A stretch of DNA of 64,000 nucleotides. Source: Escarpia spicata. Lineage: Eukaryota; Annelida; Polychaeta; Sabellida; Siboglinidae. Made by a program: the position numbers and the translations under genes. Location of the stretch: the NCBI GenBank assembly GCA_963995525.1, contig OZ023209.1, positions 17,588,807-17,652,806 on the forward strand. Reading direction: 5' to 3'. This document shows, in pieces, positions 13,301 through 28,300 of this stretch (the first letter of the stretch is position 1; each line of letters opens with the position of its first letter). The notes beneath the pieces are model-generated. The model had not been told where the DNA came from and did not search any database. It saw only the letters and a program-made list of their open reading frames with translations.

Positions 13301-16300
13301 TACATATTCAATCTTATGGAGTGGACTGTCATGTGACCAACCCTCCAACCATGTGACCTAAAATCTGACCACTATTTTTTACAAAAATATTATTGGCATA
13401 ATTCTGAACACTAAGATTTATCCCAAATATCGTGCATGCATGCATGAGTGTGTGTGTGCATTCCAATGTCATCATGAAAATGTTCACATGAAAACCTGTT
13501 ATCGTCTAATGTTGAAATACTGGAAGTTCATAAAACGTTTCGAAATACAAAACATGCAATCTGAAGCAACTGAGACGTCACGTGACACTGACAGGGTGAC
13601 GAACAACTTACTTCATGACCGGGCCTGTCAGATGCTCAATCTTCTCACTGATCTCACCCAATACGACGTCAAAGTTGCGAAGCATGCCGACCTTCAGTTT
13701 GACACGATGAGCCGGTATCAACTCCAGGCCGTTGGCAAACACACTACAAGAAGTCAGTACCACAACTGTCAAAGCACAGATACAGCTTTGTATTACTTGT
13801 ACACCTATTCAGTCCCTATATTATGATAATTATTGTCGCTGTTATTCTAATTGTTTACTGTACTAGCATATTATTAAATTTTTTATTGATGAATATTTTA
13901 CTGTTTATTTATTTTTTCAATTTTTTTTTCTTCTCAATTTTAATGTATATCGTCATAGTTTCAGTTTAGGTTTGTTTAATACAGTTTTTGCTTTAGCAAC
14001 TTTTTAGACATTTTATATTTATTAGTCACCTTATTAGTAGCTACATTAATTATTATTTAAGTCTTACACAAACTGTAAACTCCCTTGAACAGATCTTTCT
14101 CTAAAAATGTATGTCTAAGCAGTATATAATTCTTATTTACAAGTCTACAGTCTGATGTAGACCCTTTAACTTTCAATTTCTTCATGTTGTCAAGTTGCTG
14201 TTTATCATATATGTTTATTAGTTAACCCTTTTTATCCCAGACACCCGCCCAGTAACAATGCCCATGTTACCAGGGCATTTGGAAAAAAACGGATATTTAA
14301 AAAAGTACCTGCTTTGTTTCAAATTTGATTTTCTCGGCAACTACATTGTATGTATACAATTGTAGTAGACCAAATGAAAGCTAAGAAGCGCAGCATTCCA
14401 ATGATTATAATGCATACCTGTTTATTCAACTATCAATATAATAAGTTTAAATTAGTAGAGTGAAATGTTTTTTACAAAATACATGCCCGAACTTCAGCAC
14501 AACTTTTTGACTGCTTCTTATGTGAATACAAGGCAACTTCAATAAAAGTTGTATACAAATACAATAGCTGCGTTTTGTTAAAAAATCATCCCTGTGTGAC
14601 AAATAGAATGAAACTTATGAGCAGTTTTCATCAGTTCGAAATATTAATCCAGTCGTGTTGAAAACCTTTGAACTCTTCGTCGGACTCGCCAAACAAATTC
14701 GATACCCATCGGGGCTGGGTCTCTTTGTCGCCCTCAGCAGCATAATCCTGCGCTCTACCCAGTGGGTCACCCGCCGTTTCGCCGTCAAAATCATCCATAA
14801 TATACTCGTCTACACCAGAAATGTCACTACCTTCACTGTCTGATGCACATTCGTCTGCCATTTTAAAACCTATCAATTATTTACAACAAAACAACTTTCA
14901 AAAAACACGTCTAACTCACTGAAATTGCATTGATTAAATGGCGACCAGCATGCAGGAAGTTCCATGTAACCTTGTTCTGATCGTATGACAGAACCATGTG
15001 GCATAAATTGAGCCAAAATGGCCACAAAATGGCGACGTAGTCGGATATGTTGGTAAATACGCATCAGTATGTATTTGGTATAAAAAGGGTTAAGAGCACT
15101 TTTGTCAAACACTGTCACATGCTTTTGAATTTTTAAATAACGGTTCCATTTAAACTATTTACACTTTACGTATTTAGACATCAAAGAAGTGTATTCTCAA
15201 TGGGTTAAACCAGGTAAGGGTGCAGGTTCAACTTACTTGATACAGATGACCTCTGTTGTGATTGACTTGATCCGACCAGACACCTTCAGTTTACTGTGAA
15301 CAACTGGCTTCACCTACAAGACCAGGACATGACCTATCAGAATGTGCATAATCAGCAGATGACCAATCACAATGCTTCAGCACAGTGACACCATCATAAG
15401 AATACAACCAATCAAAAGGCAACACATCAGCAACATTATACACTACGTTTTTTGTGTAAAAATTACAAATTTGGAAACTACTTACTTGTCTTCAGCTGCA
15501 TTCAAAGTACGCTGCCACTAAAAAAGTATTACTGTAAGCATGTCTGCAACAGATCAAAGTGTTGTAGTCTGCAAAAATGTATATTTCCCTGTTCAAAAAA
15601 TATTTTGTCAGGATGCAGTAAAGAATTCTCAGACTAATTACAGACAGAATTACTGGTACTTTATTCATATGCCATGCATCCAGAAGTAAAATAATAGCCT
15701 GTCCCCTTATCAACCAAAGGGTGTCATTTTTTTCCGAAGTATCAAATCTGGAATAGTTTGAGAAGTATTCACCAGAGTGAAGGAGTTTGACAGCACAATC
15801 CAAAACAAACCAGCAAACAGATAACCATCCACAAGAGGGCAGCACTTTGACAGAACTGCCCAACAGAGAGCAGTACTTGGAAAAGAGCACAGCAGTTTTT
15901 GAATTTACTCAACATAATCAAAGTACAATTTCAAATTAGGTGTAAACATGCACATTTGTAAGCCAATCCACCATAAACAGTGGAACCATGAAAAATATAA
16001 TTAAGCATTGAACAATAAGAAAATGGGAAATGCAAGAAGTTATACATTTATAAATAGCCTTCCCCATACTATACAATTGCACTGGTACAATACACAAAAT
16101 ATATAACTTAAAATTAAGCTAGATATAAACTACCTAAAGGTACGGTAGTTGATATATAATAACAAACATAGACATTAACAGAGTTATTACAAAGTACGGC
16201 AACATTTAATCTTGATCTATATTTTACCTCCATCATTAACATGGTACATATATAGAACAAATTGCAGGTGTATCAGCATAGCGCATCTATTCAAGGATTT

Positions 16301-19300
16301 TTGGGACCCTGGAAAATTAGGAGAATGGAGAAGCAGCCCTAATGGGGATACTTGAGAATTACAACACATGCATTAACTAAACTGCTGTTTGAACTTCTGT
16401 TGGCCACATATGACAGATGCACATGTCAGCCATGACACCAGGATCTTCTGAACACAGAGACAGAATCTGCTCAACTATGACAATTTTCTCAGAAATAAAT
16501 TATAATTTGATGAAGAAATGTACGTTTATTACTAAAATTCAAGCTGTAATTTTGCACACATCTTTAGTACACATTAATTTATTTTGATGATTATTCATAG
16601 TTTAAGGCACCATTCATCACATGACAAACCCTCACTATCAGGAAACTGTACCAGTGTAGCAGTGAAGTGCTTCAGCACATCCGCCTGGCATGTCAGCATT
16701 CTGAGTTCAAAACCCGGACCGGGCAGTCATGATATTTGGCATAAAAACCTGGCTCTCAACATTGGGGGCTGTGTATCCCTCGTGACTCGGAGATCACATT
16801 AATGTTGGTCCCATCTCAATTTGGGACGTAACAGAACCACTGAGGACGACAAGCACCCTGGCAGTGACCACCCTCAGTGCCAGCATATAAAGGTCGGTTT
16901 GGTGATAATGTTCTGAAAAAGGCCGACTCTTTGAAAGAGACCTCATAAGACCATTACATTGTTACTTGCAACCACAATATAGACAGACTAGTCAGTCAAT
17001 AGAATGTTGTCGAGCGCTAGAAAGAACTAGAACAGGAACATGTTGGGACATGGGCAAACTGTTCCATATATCCAAAGTTCCTTATATTCGTAGGTACAGG
17101 TACATAGCACAATACAGGTCAAAGTTACTCCTTCTAAACGGATCTTTCCTTCACCGAGTGTCCTTATAACAAGAGACCATGGTATATTAAAATCAGACAC
17201 AATTATCAGAAAACATCATGAGGTCATCCTGGTTGCCACAGTAACCGAGGTGGCAACCTGTAACATACACAATGATCGATTATTGACAATGTCTAGCATT
17301 ATTAACGCATTCCAACATTACCATGAATCATATGGCACCAATTAAAATCAGCACTGGGATTTTGCATGTGTGATATAAGGACAGTTTAATCAGGCCCATT
17401 GTGAGCCTGAAGCTACTGACAGAGGACAATTATACCTGCCCCCTGACTAGTAAATTTCTACACCTTGCTTGTTATATCATCATTCAAATCGTTGATTTAT
17501 ATTAAGAATAATATAGGTCCCAGTAGTGATCCCTGTGGTACCCCACTCAAAACTGAATTCCAGTTTGAAGCCTCCCCATCAACTGTCTTCTGTCAATTAG
17601 CCATTTTTCTATCCAGTTAATTATGCCATTGGCCTTTAGCTTAAGCAGTAATCTTCGAGGTGGCACCTTGTCGAAAGCTTTCTGAAAATCTAAGCAGATG
17701 ATATCTACCGGTTATCCCTCGTCTACCCACTTAGTGATATCTTCCAAAAACCATATTTGATAAGCATGACCTTGCTTTTACAAACCCATGTTAAGATGGG
17801 TTTATCAAGTTATGTTTAACAAGAAAATCGACTGTGTGATCTTTAATTAGTCTTTCTAATAATTTGCAAATCACTGACGTTAAACTCACTGGTTTGTAGT
17901 TCTCCGACTTGTTTCTCAAACCTTTTTTAAATAACGGTATGATGTTTACTTCTTTCCACTAAAGGAACCACTCCCTCTTCTAATGACAAGTTGAAAACTA
18001 TTGCAAGCGGTATGCTAATTTGTCCTACAATTTCCAATAGTAGTTAGAGTGGAATCACATCCACTCCAGGTGAATTATACCATAACAAGTTGGGATATCA
18101 CCATACCTGCAAACGGCTACTAATCACCGGTCAAAGTAACCAAGATCCACAAAACAGCCAAGTTGCAAACAATTTATATATTTTACATTCAATATTTGTA
18201 TTTATCATGTAACTCTGTATAATTTTTATTGTTTCTCAATGTCAATCATTTATGCTTTGCTATTTTGATGAATAAAATGACTATTATCTCTTTAAAAAAA
18301 AATTAAATAACAACATTGAAGTAAGTCATGGAGAATAGACTTTGAATTTTGCAAAACTGAAGGCAAAGTTAGTTGCTTACAGATTTGGGGGCACCAATTT
18401 GATTATTGTTTAAACTTTGGGCGTAATGGCCAGTTGCCATGGCACTGCAACAAATGGCCACTGCAAAATTTGATACCTGTAATTACTGGTATCTTTAATC
18501 TTCAAACCTTATAATAACAAAAGTAACCCAAAATAATAATTACCAGGTAAGTTTTATTTTGTTGTCAAAAGATGAGGTACAAAATAAAAGCTATAAATGC
18601 TGTATTTCAATGACAGTGCACAAGTTTCTATGTTTCTATGTTAGTACACAGGTGCCACAGCTTTCTGATCAATCAGTCTATTACTGATGTATGATACCTT
18701 TTGCCACACCTGTCTCATATCCTCTGCAGAATGCATAACAATTGCTGTCATCTCACATTATGTATTTTATTATGCCATTATGTGATGCCATCTTTCAATT
18801 TCCTACGAACTACTTGCGATTAACAGTGAACCTAATTGCAGTTAATTTTTTTACTTATTTATAGCAATTTAAAGGTTTTAATTATTTATCGTTTCATTTA
18901 TTTTAATTTTATATCCACTTCAATGTTTTATTAATCTATTTTATTTAATTGTCTTATCAATGTTGATCTACTGTACAGCCTCAGTGGCTGCAACGGAAAT
19001 AAACTTATTATTATAAACCTCCTCTTGCTAGGTTGGCTGCCCTGGATCATTACTCCCTGTTAATCACAAGATATGTTTAGAAATGGTCGAGGTGACAACC
19101 TGTTAATACGCTAACTGGGAGGCACATTAAGTATAACTCCTCCCGGGTACCGAGATCTACTCGCCTTTCTCTCTGTTCATTCACATCACTGGCCTCTGAT
19201 CTACTAATTGGCAATGCATTTAAAAATATATAGGTAGTTATATACAGAAATTTTTGTTGGATGGATAAATGGAGTGATAGACATTTTCCAGGGGGTGTCA

Positions 19301-22300
19301 CCATGTTCGGTATTTTGGAAAATTACTATCTGTGGCATGCAATGCCATAGCTGGTGACAGCAGACATTAACAGTTTTTAGTAACAAGTTTAAGGTCATCT
19401 AGAATAAGACACTGCATTCTATTTCTAGCACAATCAGTGCTCTCTATTCAAGCTCTGTACATAAAGTACTCTCTGCAACTGCAAACCTAGTATGTAAATT
19501 GTAATTTATCGGGTGTAATAACTTTACATATTATTCATTCATTGTTAACTGTTAATTTTCATTGAAGATCTGTAGTCTTATGATGAACATTTTCAATAAA
19601 TGTTTGTCAGTTGATGTACCTAATTTATATAAAAATTAAGTTAACACATTCCCAGAGATTCGATTGCGGTAATTTGCACGTGAAAACATATAGCATGTAA
19701 ACATGCATTCCAAAATGTCTTCAAGAGGTAACCATGGCCTAAAAATGGAACCTTGGCAATGAGAGAGAAAGAGTGAGAGACAGACAGAACAACACAGAAA
19801 GACACGTACACAATAAACTACGTACTGGGCAGTCGGGTCATCTTAGGATTGGCTGGAGTCGCTGACCACAAACTATGGCCTGTGGATCTGCACTTACAGG
19901 TTCTGTGTTAAATATGTACAACGTGCCTACACTTAGGTATATGTTACGCGCGTCGCAAGAATAGCACGTTTCATTGCAATTAAGATAAAGTCAAAATCAC
20001 TGCAATTAACAATGCGAACCTAGCACTGTAAGTCCAATTAATAAACTCAAGTAGAGATATTTTCTTAGGATATATTATACCGCTTTGTACTTCGGACACT
20101 GTCGGTGGCGGCAGATTACAGGCGTGATTCCTATCTCGGCAATGTACACGTGAATCACTATAAACCAGTATTCATTAATTGGGTGGGTCGTCAAGATACA
20201 TCATTGCTATATGATTGTTGGAGAACAAAACGACTGCAGCAACGATCAACACATTCAGTGGACACTCAGCTTGAGACGACAATAGAATATTGACTATTAC
20301 TTTATCGCTGCTGGCCGCCAGCCAGTGCTTTATAAACATGAAACAACATGTTGTTATGCACTGTGGCTACTCCTACTGTCCAAGATTCTTTTTGCTTAGA
20401 ATGACATATTCCGTTAAAGGAAATAAAAATAAGGCATTAGCTAAAATCCTTTTTCGATGTGTACACAAAGTTTAACCTTGTATGTAACATTTGACATTAA
20501 AAAAATACAGAAAAATACATTTGCAGCATAAATTTGATTTTAAACCCGTCTGTGTAGCGATTCCCGCGGAAAATTACAAATTAATGAGCTAGGCGATCAC
20601 GTGGTATCGTGACGTCACATATGACCCATACTCGCATCAGGCCGACCCTTTCCATGCATTCAGAGTATGTTTACAAGTATAGCTTTTGGGTCGAAACGAG
20701 CGTCAGAATGAGTTATTGTGCAATATTCCGATGAAATACAAACACTAGTCATCATAGAGGAACAAGCAGTTATCTTAACGTTCCACATGAATCCAATTTT
20801 ATTTTAAACAATGAATGCGAATGGGCATATTCGAAAATGTCCGGATGTACAGAATTAAATGTGGAATTTCTAATTCATTGATTTTTTTTAATTGTTTTTG
20901 GCTTGGTGGACATGGAAATAGATAGCAGGATGTAATATAACATGAATTCAAGCCATAGATGTTTTATTCCCTTTAAATCTGTCGCAGTTGTGGGCATGGT
21001 GAGAAGATTGTATTTCTCATACTGATTCATGCAATATTGTGAAAATATTATTAATAAAAATTATAAAAACTAATAAAACTAATAAAAACAATAATTAAAG
21101 AGGTAAATATAAATACCATATTCGTTCCATTAAGTGCACATGCCGTAGTTAGCATACACCTAATTTTATTGATAACTGCAACCTATCCACTAGGCTTAAA
21201 GTAAAGTAATTATTGTCCCATGTAAAAAGTGGTAATTCATAATCATATAATACATACTGACATATTTTTTATATTATTGTAGAAAAAAATAATAACCTGA
21301 TAGTTGATCATGCTCGTTTCTGAGATATTCACCAGTGCAGGTGTACATGATTACCCTTAATGAAACAATGCATGCTCCACAAATTTGTGCTTAGTCATGC
21401 ATGAGAATAGTTGATTACTGGCCGGGGTAACTGGAGCACACTTTACTGGCTGCAGTAAACAGGCCTGAAACTGACACGGTTTACTACATTAAGATTGTAA
21501 TTATTTTGTATGTTTGTACAAACTGATTCAGAAAGAATAACAACTGTGCGTGCACTGCACTACAAGGTTATTTAGTGCAGGAAATTGTAATATGCAGATG
21601 TTTTTAGCAGATTAACATTTCTTACTGTTAAATCAGTATGCGTCAGAATGAGAACTCTCTGTCATGTTCTACTTTGGCCCAATTAAAAGCCAATTAATGA
21701 AACAGAAATAGCACCAAAGGACACATCAGGTTATGAATAATCTACAAAGCTATGAGATGTTTTACACCATATGAAAGCTACCATCTCACTAACTGAATCG
21801 ACGCCATTAGAACAATTTCCTGTGCTGTTCTCTATCGCATAGTGTGAATAATAGAGAGCTATTCTCTAGAGATTTTAGGCTGCTTTATTCCGACAACAGA
21901 ATGCCTTTATTGACATTTGTTGTTAAGGTTGGGCTTAGATTCTATAATATGTACTCACCGCACCTTTAATATTGACATATTCAGCCAGACCAAAGAACGG
22001 AGGGTTGGAGACTGCTTTAATTTTGATAATGTGAGTTTGTTAATCATATAATCCTTTCCATTAGTGTACATGCAAACACAGTGAAACTTGTTGTAGCAAT
22101 TTGTTGGACAAAAATCTTGTAATTCTTGTTTTGGTAAGAACAGTGTTATTAACACTCCCAGCTGTTTCTGTTAAACCTGTTTTGTAAGACATGCCAAGAC
22201 AAATACAGCTTGAAAATTCTACAGGAACATATATGGTAAATGAGAATACTTGTGTCAGACAATATTTCAAAGGTTAACAAAAATAAATCAGAATATTCAA

Positions 22301-25300
22301 TCAGGGGTTCCTCAGGACCCCAGCCTTCTTTTGAGGGGGTCCCAAGCCTGTAGCAAGGGTCCCACTTGTTGTTCTTTTTTAATTGCAAGTATTCTTCTTT
22401 TTTACAACCATGTAAACCCGGTTATTATTATTATCAGTTTGATACTAACAAGAACTTAACTAAATATTGTGCCTTGTCCCGTGGGACGCAACGATTATTT
22501 TATACGTGTCCAGATACTATTTCTATGCATATAGGAAGCAGGATCTTGCATCCCGTAAACCCCTGAATTAAATCAATGCATCATGATAACAAGTCAAATT
22601 AAAACATAACAAAAGAACTTTAAACGTGAGGTAATAACACGATTGAAACAAGTTAAAATATCCTAAAAACTTTAATGGAATTATTGTTATATATATGACT
22701 ATACATACCCTAATAAGTGTAAATGATCTTCAACCTTTGGGATTCGTATCGTAATTTCCTCTTCATGGTTAGTCATTTTAATCAGGCACTTAATGTCTGC
22801 TGTTGTCCTAGTAATCCATTCATAAGTTAACATATTGTTTTTCTAGTTTCTTTTACAAATTTTCTAACTTCAAATGTATGCATACACTTGAACAAACACA
22901 TATTTATTTGCCTTTTACCTACTGTCCTTATAATGTTTATTCTGATTTTAAAGGGGGAAAATATTACCAATATTATTATTATTGTTTTTTCAGTGAATAG
23001 TGTCCACGTTCTTTATTGTCCCGTCTATTTGGACATGCATTATCAACTCAGTCACATGCAGTCGAGGCTTCAGTCGTAAACACCACAGTATTCTGATCCC
23101 ATGTGATCTTTACCTGATACAGTACACTTCCTACTAGTATTTATCTCATTATAAACTGTTAGTATATAGCAAATTTGATTACACGAGTGCTGTATTGATA
23201 TCACATGTTTTATTCATGAATGTAATCTCGCATCAATTTCATGCTTGTCTTAGCACAAAGTTATTGGTTTATTAGTATTCAACTCTGACTGAATGCGTCG
23301 GACAACAGATAGTAAACAAAGCATAATGACTTGCAAAACTCTCGCTTGTTTGCTATGATAAATATACACCATTAACATTAAATTAAGCTTAACTTGACGT
23401 CATTACCTGTCTAATTAGCAAAGGGCCTGTAAAAAGCAGAATAGAGCAACTATTTGATGACTTTTCATAACTCTAATCCAACGATAGTAAATGCACAGCA
23501 GTCAGATTATAAAAACAGTTGACAACAATTCCAGTCAAGTGAATGATGAGTGTGTGATACAGTGGCACAAACGTAAAGACTTCTAGAACTGCATTCCTGT
23601 TGGTCTGCCAGCTGAAGGAAAAAGGGAACAGCCCTAAGACCTGGAGTAAAACCGTGGTGGGAAAACTTAACTAAAAGCATCTTAAAGCTGGAACTAGGAT
23701 GCAAAAGAAGTTGTGAAAGAGAAAAGATGGAGATCCCTTGTTTCTGCCTTATGTGCTATTAGGCACGGAGAGGACTGAATAAGTAGGATCGGCCAGCATA
23801 TGAAGTACGCAGAACCAATAGTCAACTTACAATCAGCAATAAACATCCCAGTAAACATTTATCAACTGATACGTTATCTACAGAGCATATAACTACACTG
23901 ATACAACATGAATATTTTCTTTACAGTTTCAACATTTCACTGCAAACACTGTTTCGGGCTTACTAATTATTAAACACAATTTGGCGGGTAGTGTTATTAA
24001 TACATTAAACATATTTATTATGGTAGCAAGAAGAACAATATTAGGATTACATAAAAAGAAGTTCAGTTTAAAGCACACACATGAAGAATCCATCATATCC
24101 GTACACTCGGTGACATATAAAACTAATATTCAGATAAAACATTTCAAAATAACTACGTTGGCCATCAGTCAAACAGCCATGTCTGCACGAACAGTCGCCA
24201 TTGTCATTGACCGTAGTTCATTATATCAAATGAAAATTCAATATTTTTTCCAGACACAATACCGTCATGATACCACCCGACACGGGTAATTACCAACGCA
24301 GTCTTCCACACAAAGGCAAAGCACAAGCAAATAATCACTAAATGTACAGCAATCAGTGCCACTGCGTATTTTTATGAAGTTAAAATGTCAACGTAGACCA
24401 CTGATTATCGAATGTGATCTATGACTATGTCCCTGACACCCACTTCGCACAGTGCATGAATTTAACTTCCATCTTGATTTGAGTAACTAATTAGAATTTT
24501 CTTTTGTGTAAATAATAATAATATATAACATCTACCTAATAATAATATATAACATCTACCTAGATTATTTCTTTAATAATGGTTTTCATGCAGTAAATAT
24601 GCAATTTCACATACCCAGTACACTAAATTTAAGCTTGTTTTTACAACGCTGTTTTCCACCCACACCCTACAAAATGAGTCATAAACTTTATGGAAACGAT
24701 TAAATGCATGATAAATGCACCAGTACTATGGCCGATAAGCTGATTTTGTGCAACGTTTAAAAGTGTCAGATTAAGTTATTTTTATCATTTATACACCCAC
24801 AATTTAATCGACATCAGGTGTTGCAAAATCAAAACCCTTTCAATCACGGTGTCAACCGAAATGCCATGGTGCCGACAAAGCCTAGATCAAGTAAAGCGTG
24901 ACAAAGCTAATGGAAACGGCGCCATGGATTTGTGACAATGCCCAGTGTCAACACAAGATGGCGTCAAACAATGCACAAGTGAGCTAGCCTTGCCAATACC
25001 TACCCCCACACCTGGTAACTTACTCTTGAGGATAACAACACAGATAAATGAAAATGAGGCCTATAAACTGGTCAGTCAGCACTCAAAACAACATATGTTG
25101 ATGAAGAACCAGGGTTGGGTCCAGTTACGTAAATGTACAAATGTACTTGATTACACGAAAAAAATGTAGTAATTGTAATGTTTTGATGTTATGTTGTTAT
25201 AACTATACACCATTTGAGCATTAAATTAAGCTTAAAGTTAAGCAATTGGCTGTTTTGTGTGTAATTGTGAAAGCAATTACAAACAATTACATAAATTACG

Positions 25301-28300
25301 TATTACATTGTATACAAACTTCACTAAGCTGTCAGTCATTATCATACACAAAATATCGTAATTCAGTCGTCACATAATTAGAATCAACTCGAAGCGCATT
25401 TGGAATAAACAGTTTGTGACACGTAACACAGCTGTAATTGTAATTGATTCTCACAGTTTAGAATTGAAATTAGAAATAATTGTACCTGCCTTTGCGAGGT
25501 TTACCTTATCATTGGAAATTCTGAAAACAACATTTTTATGAGGAAGGACCAAAATATATCAGTTTGGTTTCAATCAGACATGACGTGGTTGCACCATCTC
25601 TCTCACTGTCTGCCGTGGCTGCAACTATGATGTCTTTTTTGGTTCACACTGAAAGAGTCCTGCCCAGGTTGGTCTATTGCGGGCTAGTGTGTACCACTGT
25701 TCTGAATCTACATGTACACCTTTTTTTTAATTACCCTTTAATACAGCAGATTTCCTAAATCTGATATGCCTGTTTCTTCCCACAGGTAAGGTAATAATTA
25801 AATATTTAGTGTATGTTTAGCAAGTCTGTTGTCATCCGTACAACCATACTACCTGTCTGTCTGTTGTCTACTTCCATCAGAAGCTGTGATTTTGTTCCGC
25901 GATTGTTGTGTCTGATGTTTGGACTATCTAAACAGACTTATTATCTTATAAGCCATTACTTTAAGACACATTTTATTTACACTCTTTAAACATTATTAAG
26001 ACTTGAATATCACATAACTAGCCAATCCAAAGGAAAAAATTAGGATAATTTCATCTGCAAACAGATTCGTCCTTTTGACATTTCAAGAAACAACCAGAGC
26101 AGCAGAAGCCTGGACTTCTTCGAAGGAGAAACCAAAAAGGATTGTTGCACTCACTTCAATGTTTCTTGGTGTGAGATTCTTGGACGGTAGTAAATGGTCC
26201 TCCAGTTTGAGATACCTGCAGACAGACAGAACACACATCATACAGGTGGGCAAAAAGCCTACATTGGGGGTTGTCTCAAAGACTGATATAAAATATAATT
26301 AGGGGATCATCTCAAACAGGTTATTGTTGCAGAGATGCGGAGGAGGAACAATGTATTGTGACATACAATGACAATGCAGTGTGGAACAGCAATGGCACAA
26401 CTCATGGAACTCGGCAAAGCAAAACGACAGAGAACATATAAATGGGCTGTACATAATGTTACTTGTTCCTTTCTTGCAACCTTGCAACAGACAACACCGA
26501 ATACTTTGCATACTTCAAATGCTTTAATGTAAATTAATGTAACCAAGTCTGTCATCTCTGCTGTTAAATATATTGTTACATAATAGTTACGGATAAATAT
26601 ATAGTGTGTATTGGATTACATAGCATCATAATTCAATTGGCCATGAACACAGATCCTAACATGTCCCCCGCTATCAAAATTGTTGTTTCATAAGTCAAAG
26701 TAAATATTGTTAGGTGTTAGTTCATATGACCAACCACCCTCAACAATAATGGAATGGAACTAAATATTCTTGAGCGATCCAAAGTGGCTTCCAAATGGCC
26801 ACCGAATTCAACTGATGTGACACGGTGGCTAAAACATTACCATGTTGCCCGGTTCTGGCATCCACAAAAGCAAAGTGTGCATTAGTTTCCTTTCCACTCA
26901 ACAGGTGGTGCCACTGTTGCAATTTATTTATCCCACAATATGTTGCTATACCCACCACCCATACGGTGCTGTGCGATTTGGGGGACTTTTTGATCAGACA
27001 AGTTTTCTATAGCTAAAACCATTGAACAAGCAGCTCTATTACAAAGAAGAATGTCTTTATACGTAAAGCGCACCTGTATGGTATATACATCGGACAAAGA
27101 ACAACAGACATTTAGCGGTGTAATAGTATTCATCTCCCCACAGTTATAGCTTACGATGGTACTTTGATTCTGTAGATAGAAAACACAGTAAATGCCAAGA
27201 GCTGACGTACATTGTGAGTACAGTCGTGGAAACTGGGTACTGCCATTATCGGAGAATCAAGTGAAATGTCACAGAGCTGTATATTGCACGTCCCCTTCTG
27301 CAGCAGTGTACTTAAAGGGAAGAGTTTGGTAGAAATAATACTCACACAAAACGTATGTATTACTAACATCACAGTAACATGATTTTTCAATTTATATTGC
27401 AACATTTATTATGTAAAATACACCATAAAATATTGAAAGGTCTACCAAAATGATCAGACTTTACAGTGTTCTGGCATTATGTTGCTTGATATGCGAGATG
27501 CATAAACTGCTTGTCAGTCACGTCTGCGCAGATGTACCCAGGAACCAAAGCAAATGGGTGTACACCTCTGTACGCTTAATCGCTTATTGGAACGCAAAAT
27601 GTGTTATATTTCCGTGTTTTAAACATTTGTTAAGCCAATATTAATACATTTAATAGAACGAATACGGTATATTAAAATACAGAGCTCTGCATTGTTCTGG
27701 TTCATCTGAATGACACACCACTGGGGAAATAGTTTGAGAATCAGTGGACCACGACTGTCAGACCATGCACAGCACTGTGCGTTTAATTATCTATCAGAAT
27801 GTCAGCTACTAATTAGAGCAGAACAATCAGTCTAAATTACACTGGTGGTATCTAATGGAGACTGGATTACAGGATCAACAGCGCACTGCACATACATATT
27901 TTATATGGAAACAATTAAGGATGGCATGCGGACTATGTTTAATAATATAAACTATGACTATGACAGAACAGGCCCAAAGTGTAGGTTGCCAAAAAGCAGG
28001 CAAATATAGTCATACATATGTGTATGTATGAGTTTACACATTCACCTGTCTGTTCAAATTGTATCTAATTAAGTCTAACAGGTACAATGTCCGTTCCTCG
28101 TTAACACATGTATTTATTTATTTATTGTTCTTAATACTAGAATATGCTGAAGGTTATAACTGCCCCTCAAACTGTGACTAATATGCCTGAACCATTGTTC
28201 ACAGTTTTAATGTTTCACCAATGAAACATTAAAAGTGTATATATAAAATATTCCAGTAGTAAACACCAGTTATGGCAGAGGCAGGTGGGGTTAACAGCAA

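Noticed and set aside
20709..20880. Possible THAP-like zinc finger start (MSYCAIF, then a stop)
   Set aside because: A stop replaces an expected residue and the rest of the C2CH pattern and the conserved Trp are not visible.
27450..27644. Small secreted protein with hydrophobic start
   Set aside because: A 64-codon frame within a large intron without splice sites, homology or repeat support.
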